This document shows, in pieces, positions 1-8,521 of a stretch of 64,000 bases of DNA. Source of the DNA: Limnohabitans sp. T6-5 (lineage in GTDB: Bacteria; Pseudomonadota; Gammaproteobacteria; Burkholderiales; Burkholderiaceae_C). The position numbers were made by a program, and so were the translations under genes. Position 1 is the first letter of the stretch; each line of letters opens with the position of its first letter. The notes under the pieces were generated by a model. It made no database searches, had not been told where the DNA came from, and saw only the letters and a list, made by a program, of their open reading frames with translations. The DNA lies in the NCBI RefSeq assembly GCF_003063315.1, contig NZ_NERV01000003.1:496001-560000 (forward strand), in the 5' to 3' direction.

Positions 1-1158
1 GAGCAAGACCCTTACAACAACGTGGTGCGCACCACCATCGAAGCGATGGCGGCCGTGTTTGGCGGCACCCAGTCGCTGCACACCAACTCGCTGGACGAAG
101 CCATTGCGCTGCCCACCGAATTCAGCTCGCGCATCGCCCGCAACACCCAGCTGATCATCCAGGAAGAAACCCACATCACCAACGTGATCGACCCTTGGGC
201 CGGTTCATACATGATGGAGAGCCTGACGCAAGAGATGGCCGACAAGGCCTGGGCGATCATCGAAGAAGTCGAAGTCATGGGCGGCATGACCAAAGCCGTC
301 GATAGTGGCTGGGCCAAGCTCAAAATCGAGGCCGCCGCCGCTGAAAAGCAAGCACGCATCGACTCCGGCAAAGACGTCATCGTCGGCGTGAACAAGTACA
401 AGCTGGCCAAAGAAGACCTGGTGGACACTTTGTCGATCGACAACGTCAAAGTGCGCGACGGCCAGATCGAACGCCTCAAGGCCATCCGCGCCAGCCGCGA
501 CAGCGCCAAGGTGCAAGCCGCTCTGGACGCTTTGACCGCTTCAGCCGAGTCCGGCCAGGGCAACCTGCTCGACCTCTCGATCCAAGCCATCCGCCTGCGG
601 GCCACCGTGGGCGAAGTCTCCGACGCGCTGGAGAAGGCCTTTGGCCGCCACCGCGCCGACACGCAAAAGGTGACCGGTGTGTACGCTGCCGCTTACGATT
701 CGGCCGAAGGCTGGGAACAACTGCAAAAAGAAATCGCCGAGTTCGCTGACCAGAACGGCCGTCGCCCCCGCGTGATGATCGCCAAGCTGGGTCAGGACGG
801 CCACGACCGGGGCGCCAAAGTGGTCGCCACCGCTTACGCTGACCTGGGCTTTGACGTGGACATGGGGCCGCTGTTCCAGACGCCCGAAGAGTGCGCTCGC
901 CAGGCGATTGAAAACGACGTGCACGCCGTGGGCGTGTCGACCCTGGCCGCAGGACACAAGACCTTGGTGCCCGCCATCATTGCCGAGCTCAAAAAGCAGG
1001 GCGCGGACGACATCATCGTGTTCGTGGGCGGCGTGATCCCGCGCCAAGACTACGAGATGCTGTACGACGCGGGCGTCAAAGGCATCTACGGCCCCGGTAC
1101 CCCGATCCCGGCCAGCGCCAAGGATGTGCTGGAGCAGATCAAGAAGGCTTTGGCTTGA
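1..1158 (+). CDS. scpA: Methylmalonyl-CoA mutase large subunit, 3' part (5' end outside window)
   Basis: This is the C-terminal 385 residues of adenosylcobalamin-dependent methylmalonyl-CoA mutase, which converts (R)-methylmalonyl-CoA to succinyl-CoA. The reading frame is open from base 1, so the gene starts upstream of the window. The first ~200 residues are the end of the substrate-binding TIM-barrel region. The last ~130 residues are the B12-binding domain, with the base-off motif DGHDRG (the His is the lower axial cobalt ligand) near base 800 and a glycine-rich segment (FVGGVIP) near base 1020. The gene lies upstream of meaB, pccB, pccA and an epimerase-like gene, which together make up the propionyl-CoA to succinyl-CoA route. 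Identification is firm; only the missing N-terminus is uncertain. Confidence 0.96.
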   Translation, partial: EQDPYNNVVRTTIEAMAAVFGGTQSLHTNSLDEAIALPTEFSSRIARNTQLIIQEETHITNVIDPWAGSYMMESLTQEMADKAWAIIEEVEVMGGMTKAVDSGWAKLKIEAAAAEKQARIDSGKDVIVGVNKYKLAKEDLVDTLSIDNVKVRDGQIERLKAIRASRDSAKVQAALDALTASAESGQGNLLDLSIQAIRLRATVGEVSDALEKAFGRHRADTQKVTGVYAAAYDSAEGWEQLQKEIAEFADQNGRRPRVMIAKLGQDGHDRGAKVVATAYADLGFDVDMGPLFQTPEECARQAIENDVHAVGVSTLAAGHKTLVPAIIAELKKQGADDIIVFVGGVIPRQDYEMLYDAGVKGIYGPGTPIPASAKDVLEQIKKALA

Positions 1159-1165
1159 AGTTGCC

Positions 1166-1190
1166 TGTGATACAGTAATACGGTATCACA
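1166..1190. promoter_or_regulatory. 25-bp palindrome, probable autoregulatory operator of the RHH/PIN module
   Basis: Arms TGTGATAC (1166-1173) and GTATCACA (1183-1190) are perfect 8-bp inverted repeats. The centre GTAATAC (1175-1181) is itself nearly symmetric, so all positions except one pair and the central base are self-complementary. The palindrome sits 21 bp before the start codon of a ribbon-helix-helix protein. Such antitoxins usually bind palindromes over their own promoter, so operator function is inferred from position and symmetry. Confidence 0.6.
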
Positions 1191-1211
1191 AGCATTTTCA
1201 AGGAGTCTGCT

Positions 1212-1544
1212 ATGGCTGTATCCGTTCGACTGGAACCTCTGCTTGAAAAAGAGCTGGAGTTGACCGCCAAACGCATGGGCGTGACCAAGTCACAGTTCAT
1301 TGTTTCTGCGCTGGAGAGGGCATTGGGACGCAAGAATCCCTATGACCTGCTGCTCAAGGTGCAAGCGGAGGTGCGAGAGCCTTTGCCAGAAGGCAATGAA
1401 TTCCTTTCGCCAACCAAGGCGGCCATTCGGTCCAAACTCAAAACCAAACGGGATGCCCATCAAGCCGATTGGCTGGCTTTTCAAGAGGCCAAAAAGCAGG
1501 GCAAAGTGTGGTCTGGCTCAGACCAGGAAACGGACAAACCGTGA
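1212..1544 (+). CDS. Ribbon-helix-helix antitoxin-like protein (VapB/CopG type)
   Basis: This 110-residue protein begins with a CopG/MetJ-like ribbon-helix-helix fold: a short beta strand (VSVRLEPLLEKEL) followed by two helices ending around residue 38 (FIVSALERAL). The rest is a charged, flexible tail of the kind that wraps a toxin partner. An AGGAG ribosome site stands at about 1201-1205. Its TGA stop overlaps the GTG start of the PIN-domain gene by GTGA, so the two are translationally coupled. Family logic makes it the antitoxin and the autorepressor acting at the 1166-1190 palindrome. It is longer than a minimal VapB. The exact subfamily is not recognised. Confidence 0.7.
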   Translation: MAVSVRLEPLLEKELELTAKRMGVTKSQFIVSALERALGRKNPYDLLLKVQAEVREPLPEGNEFLSPTKAAIRSKLKTKRDAHQADWLAFQEAKKQGKVWSGSDQETDKP

Positions 1545-1948
1545 AGGTGGCTTTGATCGACACCGGACCCATGGTGGCACTGTTTGACGCCAGTGATGTG
1601 GCGCATCGGCACTACACCAGCTTGTTGGCTGAAAACTGGCGGTTGACGACCACCTGGCCGTGTGTGGTGGAGGTGTGCCATTTTCTGGGTGCCAATGCCG
1701 TCCAGCGATTTTTGAGATGGGTGTCCGAAGGTGGCGTCATTGTGTTCCCGTTTGATGTCTCGAACCTCCCCGACTTGGCGGAGTTGATGGCGCGTTATAC
1801 CGCTGAGCCTCGCACAGAAATGGACTTGGCCGATGCCTCTTTGGTGTGGTTGGCGCAAGACACGAACACCCTCAACGTGATGACCATGGATGTGCGCGAC
1901 TTCTCGCGTTATCGCCTGCCCGATGGGCGGCATTTTGAGATCTTGTGA
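1541..1948 (+). CDS. PIN-domain ribonuclease, probable VapC-type toxin
   Basis: The chosen start is the GTG at 1541, overlapping the upstream stop codon, and gives 135 residues, typical of VapC. An in-frame upstream extension lies inside the antitoxin gene and is unlikely. Acidic PIN residues are visible: Asp in LIDTGPMVALFD at the N-terminus, Glu in VVEVCHFLG near residue 45, and Asp in MDLADASLVWLAQD and in TMDVRDF near the C-terminus. PIN toxins are Mg2+-dependent RNases that cut tRNA or rRNA. The substrate cannot be read from sequence. The gene is the second of a coupled pair inserted between the mutase and meaB. Confidence 0.78.
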   Translation: MKVALIDTGPMVALFDASDVAHRHYTSLLAENWRLTTTWPCVVEVCHFLGANAVQRFLRWVSEGGVIVFPFDVSNLPDLAELMARYTAEPRTEMDLADASLVWLAQDTNTLNVMTMDVRDFSRYRLPDGRHFEIL

Positions 1949-1952
1949 GGCC

Positions 1953-2408
1953 ATGCACATGAAGCTCAACAACCCGTTCGCTCAGTCCGACCTGGACATG
2001 CAGGACATCAAAGGCGATCACTACGGACTCATGAACCCTGCGCTGAAAATTTTGCGTACCGAGGGGCTGGTGTGTTTGCTGTTGGCGTTGACCTTGTACC
2101 AAGTGCAAGGGTTTTCTTGGATGACATTCGGATTGTGGTTTTTCCTTCCAGATGCGGCCATTCTCGTCTACGTGTTGGGCAACGAACGTGTTGGCATGTG
2201 GGCTTACAACATGACCCACAGCACACTGGGGGCGGGACTGTTGGCACTGCTGGGGCTCGGACTCGATGTGCCCATGCTGTTGCAAGCTTCACTGATCTGG
2301 TTTTCGCACATTGGCTTAGACCGTGCCTTGGGCTTCGGACTGAAGTTCCCCTTGGGCTTTCGCGTGACACATTTGGGAGTGTTGCGCGGCATGAGGGACA
2401 AAGCATGA
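1953..2408 (+). CDS. DUF4260 family membrane protein
   Basis: The protein has 151 residues from the ATG at 1953 (a second in-frame ATG at 1959 is possible). Recognisable DUF4260 features are an LRTEGL start, [17 protein letters not shown], a run of hydrophobic helices and the closing [14 protein letters not shown] / THLG block. Three to four transmembrane segments are apparent. The family has no established function. The gene starts 4 bp after the PIN gene stop, and its own stop overlaps the meaB start (ATGA), so it is transcribed with both. An operon with meaB does not by itself imply a role in propionate metabolism. Confidence 0.85.
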   Translation: MHMKLNNPFAQSDLDMQDIKGDHYGLMNPALKILRTEGLVCLLLALTLYQVQGFSWMTFGLWFFLPDAAILVYVLGNERVGMWAYNMTHSTLGAGLLALLGLGLDVPMLLQASLIWFSHIGLDRALGFGLKFPLGFRVTHLGVLRGMRDKA

Positions 2409-3436
2409 CGCCCGAGCAATTGCTCCGGGGTCTGTTGCACGGCAACGCTGCCGGGCAGCGCCGTGCCATGGCCAAAGCCATCACGCTGCTGGAATCAACG
2501 CGTGCGGACCACCGCGCCCAAGCCGACGAACTGCTCACAGCCATGTTGCCGCACACGGGCAACTCATTCCGCTTGGGCATCAGCGGTGTGCCGGGCGTGG
2601 GCAAGTCCACCTTCATCGAGGCCTTGGGCCTGTACCTGATAGGTCAAGGCCACCGTGTGGCGGTGCTGGCGGTGGACCCTTCCAGCACCGTGTCGGGCGG
2701 GTCGATTTTGGGCGACAAGACCCGCATGGAGCACTTGTCCGTCCATCCGCAGGCCTACATTCGCCCCAGCCCCAGCAGCGGCACCTTGGGCGGCGTTGCC
2801 GAGAAAACCCGCGAGTCCATGCTGGTCTGCGAGGCCGCAGGCTACGACGTGGTCATCGTTGAGACCGTGGGCGTGGGCCAAAGCGAAACCGCCGTGGCCA
2901 ACATGAGCGACATGTTTGTGCTGCTGCAATTGCCCAATGCGGGTGACGATCTGCAGGCGATCAAAAAAGGCGTCATGGAGATCGCCGATTTGGTGGTCAT
3001 CAACAAGGCCGACATCGACGCCATCGCGGCCACCCGGGCGCAATTGCAGATCACCAGCGCCTTGCAGTTGCTGGGCATGCACGCCTCCTCGGGTCACATG
3101 CACGGCGATGACAGCGTCTGGCACCCCAAGGTGGTTCAGATCAGCGCGCTCCTGAACCAGGGCGTGGACAGCTTTTGGGCCGCGGTGAGTGAATTCAAGG
3201 CCATCCAATTGAAGAACGGTCGCTTTGGCATACGTCGCCAACAACAAGCCCTGTCGTGGATGTGGGAGCGCATCGATGCCGGTCTGAAACAAAACTTTCG
3301 GGCGCAGCCGCAAGTGCAAACCCTGCTGCCCCAACTGAGTCAACAAGTCGGGGCGGGCCAGCTGGCCGCATCGACCGCTGCCCGTCAACTGCTCAGCGCC
3401 TATGAAACGAAAAGTCAAAGCGCGGGCTTCATTTGA
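2405..3436 (+). CDS. meaB: Methylmalonyl-CoA mutase-associated GTPase MeaB
   Basis: MeaB is a G3E-family P-loop GTPase that gates cofactor loading of methylmalonyl-CoA mutase and protects it from inactivation. The start at 2405 overlaps the preceding stop (ATGA) and gives 343 residues, the usual length; the frame is open further upstream but that would run through the DUF4260 gene. Walker A is GVPGVGKST near residue 62. The DPSS segment, the ETVGVGQSE switch region and the NKAD guanine-specificity motif follow in the expected order. It lies 29 bp upstream of pccB in the same operon. Confidence 0.96.
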   Translation: MTPEQLLRGLLHGNAAGQRRAMAKAITLLESTRADHRAQADELLTAMLPHTGNSFRLGISGVPGVGKSTFIEALGLYLIGQGHRVAVLAVDPSSTVSGGSILGDKTRMEHLSVHPQAYIRPSPSSGTLGGVAEKTRESMLVCEAAGYDVVIVETVGVGQSETAVANMSDMFVLLQLPNAGDDLQAIKKGVMEIADLVVINKADIDAIAATRAQLQITSALQLLGMHASSGHMHGDDSVWHPKVVQISALLNQGVDSFWAAVSEFKAIQLKNGRFGIRRQQQALSWMWERIDAGLKQNFRAQPQVQTLLPQLSQQVGAGQLAASTAARQLLSAYETKSQSAGFI

Positions 3437-3465
3437 AATCTTCCTGAAGAAAAGAGAGAACCACC

Positions 3466-4998
3466 ATGCAAGACATCCTTGAACAACTGGAAAAAAAGCG
3501 CGCTGCGGCCCGCTTGGGTGGCGGGCAAAAGCGCATTGACGCGCAGCACGCCAAAGGCAAGCTCACAGCCCGTGAGCGCATCGAGGTCTTGCTGGACGAA
3601 GGCACCTTCGAAGAGTGGGACATGTTCGTTGAACACCGTTGCACCGACTTCGGCATGGAAGGCAACAAGATCCCCGGCGACGGCGTGGTCACCGGTTACG
3701 GCATGATCAACGGCCGCCTGGTGTTTGTGTACAGCCAGGACTTCACCGTTTACGGCGGCGCTTTGTCCGAAACACACGCCGAGAAAATCTGCAAGGTCAT
3801 GGACCAGGCGATGAAGGTCGGCGCACCCGTGATCGGCCTGAACGATTCGGGCGGTGCCCGCATTCAAGAAGGCGTGGCTTCACTCGGCGGTTATGCCGAG
3901 GTGTTCCAGCGCAACGTGATGGCCTCGGGCGTGGTGCCCCAGATCAGCATGATCATGGGCCCCTCGGCCGGTGGCGCGGTGTACTCGCCAGCGCTGACCG
4001 ACTTCATCTTCATGGTCAAGGACACGTCTTACATGTTCGTGACGGGCCCGGATGTGGTCAAGACCGTGACCCACGAAGAAGTGACCGCCGAAGAACTGGG
4101 CGGCGCCGTGACCCACACCACCAAGAGCGGTGTCGCAGACATGGCCTTCGAGAACGACGTGGAAGCGCTGCTCATGCTGCGCCGCCTCTACAACTACCTG
4201 CCACTCAACAACCGCGAGAAGGCCCCGGTGCGCAAGAGCGGCGACCCGACCGACCGCATGGACATGAGCCTGGACACCCTGGTGCCCGAGAACCCCAACA
4301 AGGCCTATGACATGAAGGAACTCATCGTCAAGACCGTGGACGATGGCGACTTCTTTGAGTTGCAACCCGACTATGCCAAGAACATCCTGATCGGGTTTGC
4401 CCGCATGGACGGCCAGACCGTGGGCATCGTGGCCAACCAGCCTTTGGTGTTGGCCGGATGTCTCGACATCAAGAGCTCCATCAAGGCCGCCCGCTTTGTG
4501 CGCTTTTGCGATGCGTTCAACATCCCTGTCATCACCTTTGTGGACGTGCCCGGTTTCATGCCCGGTACAAGCCAGGAGTTCGGCGGCATCATCAAGCATG
4601 GTGCCAAGCTGCTCTACGCGTACGCCGAGTGCACCGTGCCAAAAATCACGGTCATCACACGCAAAGCCTACGGCGGTGCGTACGACGTGATGGCCTCCAA
4701 GCACCTGCGCGGCGATGTGAACTTCTCTTGGCCCAATGCCGAAATCGCGGTGATGGGAGCCAAGGGCGCGGTGGAAATCATTTTCCGCGAAGACAAGGGC
4801 GACCCTGAAAAGCTCGCTGCCAAAGAAGCCGAATACAAAGCCCGCTTTGCCAACCCCTTTGTGGCGGGCGCACGCGGCTTCATCGACGACGTGATCCAGC
4901 CGCACGAAACGCGCAAGCGCATCTGCCGCTCGCTGGTCATGCTCAAAGACAAGAAGATTGAAAACCCATGGCGCAAGCACGGGAACATTCCACTTTGA
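3466..4998 (+). CDS. pccB: Propionyl-CoA carboxylase beta (carboxyltransferase) subunit
   Basis: This 510-residue acyl-CoA carboxylase carboxyltransferase moves CO2 from biotin to propionyl-CoA, giving (S)-methylmalonyl-CoA. It has the two crotonase-like halves of the family, with oxyanion and CoA-binding segments [12 protein letters not shown] in the N-half and the [10 protein letters not shown] / [11 protein letters not shown] blocks in the C-half. An AAGAGAGAA ribosome site precedes the ATG. The partner pccA follows after a 91-bp gap holding an inverted repeat. Confidence 0.96.
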   Translation: MQDILEQLEKKRAAARLGGGQKRIDAQHAKGKLTARERIEVLLDEGTFEEWDMFVEHRCTDFGMEGNKIPGDGVVTGYGMINGRLVFVYSQDFTVYGGALSETHAEKICKVMDQAMKVGAPVIGLNDSGGARIQEGVASLGGYAEVFQRNVMASGVVPQISMIMGPSAGGAVYSPALTDFIFMVKDTSYMFVTGPDVVKTVTHEEVTAEELGGAVTHTTKSGVADMAFENDVEALLMLRRLYNYLPLNNREKAPVRKSGDPTDRMDMSLDTLVPENPNKAYDMKELIVKTVDDGDFFELQPDYAKNILIGFARMDGQTVGIVANQPLVLAGCLDIKSSIKAARFVRFCDAFNIPVITFVDVPGFMPGTSQEFGGIIKHGAKLLYAYAECTVPKITVITRKAYGGAYDVMASKHLRGDVNFSWPNAEIAVMGAKGAVEIIFREDKGDPEKLAAKEAEYKARFANPFVAGARGFIDDVIQPHETRKRICRSLVMLKDKKIENPWRKHGNIPL

Positions 4999-4999
4999 G

Positions 5000-5089
5000 G
5001 TTCAGCGTTTGGCGTTCAGTGTTCAGCGTATTGAACCAGCGCCACTCCTGATTTTTCGCTCAACACTCAACGCTTAACGCTCGACGAAC
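5000..5089. repeat. Imperfect inverted repeat between pccB and pccA
   Basis: The left arm (about 5000-5028) carries GTTCAGCG...GCGTTCAGTGTTCAGCG. The right arm (about 5057-5089) carries CGCTCAACACTCAACGC...GCTCGACGAAC. Reverse-complementing the right arm gives GCGTTgAGTGTTgAGCG, which matches the left arm with a few mismatches, so the RNA could fold into a hairpin about 28 bp long. The right arm runs directly up to the pccA ATG, where no purine-rich ribosome site is visible. Confidence 0.65.
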
Positions 5090-7138
5090 ATGTTTACCAA
5101 AATCCTGATTGCCAACCGCGGCGAGATCGCCTGCCGTGTCATCGCCACCGCCCACAAAATGGGCATTAAAACCGTGGCCGTTTACTCCGAAGCCGACAAG
5201 GAAGCACGCCACGTGCAACTGGCCGACGAAGCCGTCTTGCTTGGCCCCGCGCCTTCGCGCGAGTCTTATCTGGTCGCTGAAAAAATCATCGCGGCCGCCA
5301 AGGCCACGGGCGCACAAGCCATTCACCCAGGTTACGGCTTCTTGAGCGAGAACACCGAGTTCGCCAAGCGCTGCGAAGACGAAGGCATCGCCTTCATCGG
5401 CCCCAAGGCCCACTCGATTGCGGCCATGGGCGATAAGATCGCGTCCAAGAAATTGGCCAACGAAGCCAAGGTCAACACCATCCCCGGCTACAACGACGCC
5501 ATCGACACCGCTGAACAAGCCGTGGAGATCGCCAAGGGCATCGGCTACCCCGTCATGATCAAGGCTTCGGCCGGTGGTGGTGGCAAGGGCCTGCGCGTGG
5601 CCTTCAACGACAAGGAAGCCTTTGAAGGCTTCACCTCTTGCCGCAACGAAGCGCGCAACAGCTTTGGCGACGACCGTGTGTTCATCGAGAAATACGTGCT
5701 GGAGCCGCGCCACATCGAGATTCAAATTTTGGGCGACAGCCACGGCAACGTGGTGTACCTGAACGAGCGTGAGTGCTCGATCCAGCGCCGCCACCAGAAG
5801 GTGATCGAAGAAGCGCCAAGCCCATTCATCTCGGACGCGACCCGCAAAGCCATGGGCGAGCAAGCCGTGGCCTTGGCCAAGGCGGTGAAGTACCAATCGG
5901 CCGGTACAGTGGAATTCGTGGTCGGCAAAGACCAGGATTTCTACTTCCTCGAAATGAACACCCGCCTGCAGGTGGAACACCCGGTCACCGAGTGCATCAC
6001 CGGTCTGGACCTGGTGGAGCAGATGATCCGCGTGGCCGCTGGCGAGAAACTTTCGTTCGCGCAAGCCGACGTCAAGCGCGACGGCTGGGCCATCGAGTGC
6101 CGCATCAACGCCGAAGACCCCTTCCGCAACTTCTTGCCATCGACTGGCCGACTGGTGCGTTTTCAGACGCCCAAGCAGACCATGTTCCAGGGGAACACCA
6201 GCGCCTTGCAAGGTGTGCGCGTGGACACTGGCGTGCAAGACGGCGGCGAGATCCCGATGTTCTACGACTCGATGATCGCCAAGTTGATCGTGCACGGCAA
6301 AGACCGCAATGAAGCGATTGCCAAAATGCGCGAAGCCCTGAACGGTTTTGTCATTCGCGGCATCAGCTCCAACATCCCCTTCCAGGCCGCTTTGCTGGCG
6401 CACCCCAAGTTTGTGACGGGCGAGTTCAACACCGGCTTCATTGCCGAGCACTACGCCCACGGTTTCCGTGCCGAAGACGTGCCCCACGAGGACCACGACT
6501 TTTTGGCCGCCTTGGCCGCTTTCGTGCGCCGCAAGTCGCGTGAACGCGCAGCGGGTTTGAGCGGTCAGCTGCCCGGTTACGACGTGAAAGTCGGCCAGGA
6601 CTACGCCGTGGTCGAGTTGGGCCAAGGCGGCAACAACCGCTATGTGCAAGTGCATGTGGACGAGTTCGTCGGCAAGTCCGGCGTGGCGCAGATCACCGTG
6701 GACGGCAAGACGTATGCGATCGAGAGCAACTCGCGCCTGAACGACATCCGCATCGAAGGCACTTGCAATGGCAAACCTTTCACGGCGCAGGTCGAGCGCG
6801 GCACCATCAAAAACCCGTTGGCCCTGCAGGTGCAGCACAACGGCACCCGCATCGAAGCGCTGGTGATGTCGCCCCGCATGGCCGAGCTGCACAAGCTCAT
6901 GCCTTTCAAGGCCCCACCGGACCTGAGCCGTTACGTGATTTCGCCCATGCCTGGCCTCTTGGTCGAGGTCTCGGTGCAGCCCGGCCAGAAGGTGCAGGCC
7001 GGCGAGCGTGTGGCCGTGATCGAAGCCATGAAGATGGAGAACGTGCTGTTTGCGGCGCAAGACGGCGTGGTCAAGAAAGTGGTCGCTGCCAAAGGCGAAT
7101 CGCTGACGGTGGACCAGATGATCGTGGAGTTTGAATAA
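5090..7138 (+). CDS. pccA: Propionyl-CoA carboxylase alpha (biotin carboxylase / biotin carrier) subunit
   Basis: The protein has 682 residues. The N-terminal ~450 residues are an ATP-grasp biotin carboxylase: ANRGEIACRV start, glycine-rich loop SAGGGGKG, FLEMNTRLQVEHPVTE. A BT linker domain follows, and the C-terminal biotinyl domain carries EAMKME, whose Lys takes biotin. It carboxylates biotin with ATP and bicarbonate and passes CO2 to PccB. The epimerase-like gene starts on the base after its stop. The start lacks a visible Shine-Dalgarno and is instead abutted by the arm of an inverted repeat. Confidence 0.96.
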   Translation: MFTKILIANRGEIACRVIATAHKMGIKTVAVYSEADKEARHVQLADEAVLLGPAPSRESYLVAEKIIAAAKATGAQAIHPGYGFLSENTEFAKRCEDEGIAFIGPKAHSIAAMGDKIASKKLANEAKVNTIPGYNDAIDTAEQAVEIAKGIGYPVMIKASAGGGGKGLRVAFNDKEAFEGFTSCRNEARNSFGDDRVFIEKYVLEPRHIEIQILGDSHGNVVYLNERECSIQRRHQKVIEEAPSPFISDATRKAMGEQAVALAKAVKYQSAGTVEFVVGKDQDFYFLEMNTRLQVEHPVTECITGLDLVEQMIRVAAGEKLSFAQADVKRDGWAIECRINAEDPFRNFLPSTGRLVRFQTPKQTMFQGNTSALQGVRVDTGVQDGGEIPMFYDSMIAKLIVHGKDRNEAIAKMREALNGFVIRGISSNIPFQAALLAHPKFVTGEFNTGFIAEHYAHGFRAEDVPHEDHDFLAALAAFVRRKSRERAAGLSGQLPGYDVKVGQDYAVVELGQGGNNRYVQVHVDEFVGKSGVAQITVDGKTYAIESNSRLNDIRIEGTCNGKPFTAQVERGTIKNPLALQVQHNGTRIEALVMSPRMAELHKLMPFKAPPDLSRYVISPMPGLLVEVSVQPGQKVQAGERVAVIEAMKMENVLFAAQDGVVKKVVAAKGESLTVDQMIVEFE

Positions 7139-7621
7139 ATGACACGTCCTTTCAAGGTCTTGGGCATCCAGCAGATCGCCATCGGCGGGCCTGACAAGGC
7201 CCGCCTGCAAAAGCTCTGGGTCGACATGTTCGGTCTGGAGGTGACCGGCACCTTCAAAAGCGAACGCGAGAACGTGGACGAAGACATCTGCGCCATTGGC
7301 ACCGGCCCTTTCAAGGTCGAGGTCGACCTGATGCAGCCGCTGGACCCAGAGAAAAAGCCCGCCGTGCACACCACGCCACTCAACCACATCGGTTTGTGGA
7401 TCGACGACTTGCCTGTGGCGGTGGAGTGGCTCAGCGCGCAAGGCGTGCGCTTTGCACCCGGCGGCATCCGCAAGGGGGCGGCTGGGTTTGACATCACGTT
7501 TTTGCACCCCAAGGCGAACGAAGAGTTCCCCATTGGTGGCGAGGGCGTGTTGATCGAACTGGTGCAGGCGCCTGCTGAAGTGGTCAAGGCCTTTGCGGCT
7601 TTGGCTGCAGCTTCGCATTGA
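7139..7621 (+). CDS. VOC-family protein, probable methylmalonyl-CoA epimerase-like
   Basis: This is a 160-residue glyoxalase/VOC-fold protein with two beta-alpha-beta-beta-beta modules. Position, immediately after pccA with no gap, argues for interconversion of (S)- and (R)-methylmalonyl-CoA, needed between PccAB and the mutase. Candidate metal ligands are His in [10 protein letters not shown] (second module) and Glu in GVLIELVQ near the C-terminus. The first-strand His of classic epimerases appears replaced by Gln (GIQQIAIGG), so the metal site may differ or the activity may be another VOC reaction. Family is certain; the substrate is inferred from context. Confidence 0.75.
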   Translation: MTRPFKVLGIQQIAIGGPDKARLQKLWVDMFGLEVTGTFKSERENVDEDICAIGTGPFKVEVDLMQPLDPEKKPAVHTTPLNHIGLWIDDLPVAVEWLSAQGVRFAPGGIRKGAAGFDITFLHPKANEEFPIGGEGVLIELVQAPAEVVKAFAALAAASH

Positions 7622-7632
7622 CATCGGCACCT

Positions 7633-7694
7633 GTCGGGGGCTTCGACCACCGACCTACGAAGGAATTTGTAGGTCGGCACTCGCAGAGTCCGAC
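7633..7694. repeat. REPIN copy 1 (two inverted GTAG-type REPs)
   Basis: The left REP is inverted (GTCGG...CCGACCTAC, 7633-7658). The right REP runs GTAGGTCGGCACTCGC...GAGTCCGAC (7669-7694), with a 10-base spacer between. Each REP is a GTAG tetranucleotide plus a hairpin GTCGG / ACTC / GAGT / CCGAC with one bulged base. The element is nearly identical to the copy at 7749-7810 and lies between convergent genes. Confidence 0.85.
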
Positions 7695-7748
7695 ACGCTT
7701 TGGGTGACCGCTGCGGCCGGTTCAGACGATGTGGGTTGACATGCAGCT

Positions 7749-7810
7749 GTCGGGGTTTTCGACCACCGACCTACGATGGAATTTGTAGGTCGGCACTCGC
7801 AGAGTCCGAC
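7749..7810. repeat. REPIN copy 2
   Basis: This 62-bp element has the same length and nearly the same sequence as copy 1, 116 bp downstream and in the same orientation. The right REP (GTAGGTCGGCACTCGC...CCGAC) is identical to that of copy 1; the left arm differs at a few bases. It ends just before the shared terminator of the convergent genes. Confidence 0.85.
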
Positions 7811-7817
7811 GTTCTTA

Positions 7818-7851
7818 AAAAGCCCGTCAGGCTCCGGTCTGGCGGGCTTTT
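7818..7851. terminator. Bidirectional intrinsic terminator overlapping the rnfB-like 3' end
   Basis: AAAAGCCCGTCAG ... CTGGCGGGCTTTT form a stem with a single mismatch, an A-run on the left and a T-run on the right, so it can stop transcripts from both sides. On the minus strand the stem covers the last codons and stop (7827-7829) of the ferredoxin gene. Confidence 0.8.
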
Positions 7852-8516
7852 GCTTTGGCCAGCGCCGCTTCGATGATGGCGCGCTTGCGGTCCGCCTCGG
7901 GGGCGTTTTCTGTGCCCTTGGTGTGTGCGTCCAGGTCGGCCAGCTTGTGTTCGGCTTTGGCCAGTAGCTGCTTTTGGTGGGCCTGTTCTTCGCTCACCAG
8001 GCGCTGCAGACGCGCTTCGTAGCGCAGACGTGCGGTGTTCGCTTGCGCGGGTGACCAGGCGGCCCAGCCGGTGTGCGCACCCGTCACGTTTTCCAGCTGA
8101 ATGCAGTCGACCGGACACACCGGAATGCACAGCTCACAGCCCGTGCACCAAGGCTCGATCACGGTGTGCATGAGTTTGTTGGCCCCCACGATGGCATCGG
8201 TCGGGCAGGCCTTGATGCACAGCGTGCAGCCGATGCACCAGGCTTCATCGATGATGGCCACATGGCGTGGATTTTGCGCGCCGTGATTTGGGTTCAATGA
8301 CAAAACTGCCTGTCCCGTCAGCTCGGCAAGACGTTCAATGCCGACTTGTCCTCCGGGTGGGCATTGGTTGATGGGGGCTTGCCCTTGTGCCATAGCTTGG
8401 GCATAGCTGGCGCAATCGGGGAAACCGCAGCGTGTGCATTGCGTTTGTGGCAATGCTGCATTCAGACGTAGAAAAAGCGCCTGGGTCTCAGGCGCCGTGT
8501 CAATGGAGCTTGGCAT
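7827..8516 (-). CDS. rsxB: RnfB/RsxB-type electron transport ferredoxin (orphan)
   Basis: This 229-residue iron-sulfur protein has an N-terminal four-Cys motif CTRCGFPDC ... QCPPGG binding one [4Fe-4S] cluster, as in RnfB. Two ferredoxin motifs follow, CIGCTLCIKACP and CTGCELCIPVCP, for two more clusters. The C-terminal ~90 residues are charged and probably coiled coil (HKQLLAKAEHKLADLDAH). The N-terminal membrane helix of canonical RnfB is missing, and no rnfA/C/D/G/E lie nearby, so it is probably a soluble electron carrier. It is separated by only 5 bp from phaZ upstream and probably co-transcribed with it. The redox partner is unknown. Confidence 0.88.
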   Translation of the reverse strand: MPSSIDTAPETQALFLRLNAALPQTQCTRCGFPDCASYAQAMAQGQAPINQCPPGGQVGIERLAELTGQAVLSLNPNHGAQNPRHVAIIDEAWCIGCTLCIKACPTDAIVGANKLMHTVIEPWCTGCELCIPVCPVDCIQLENVTGAHTGWAAWSPAQANTARLRYEARLQRLVSEEQAHQKQLLAKAEHKLADLDAHTKGTENAPEADRKRAIIEAALAKAKARQTGA

Positions 8517-8521
8517 GTGCC

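Noticed and set aside
1..1211. Cobalamin riboswitch for the mutase operon
   Set aside because: The operon start is outside the window, and no B12-box-like sequence was seen upstream of meaB or pccB.
2072..2404. N-terminal extension of MeaB
   Set aside because: The extra 111 codons overlap the DUF4260 gene, are Arg/His-rich without similarity to MeaB, and the ATGA coupling supports the start at 2405.
5060..7630. An 856-codon open frame antisense to pccA
   Set aside because: It mirrors the codon bias of pccA, crosses into the epimerase-like gene, and has a His/Leu/Val-rich composition with no family motif. pccA itself is unmistakable.
7827..8516. Part of a complete Rnf complex
   Set aside because: No rnfA, C, D, E or G lie on either side, and the membrane helix is missing.
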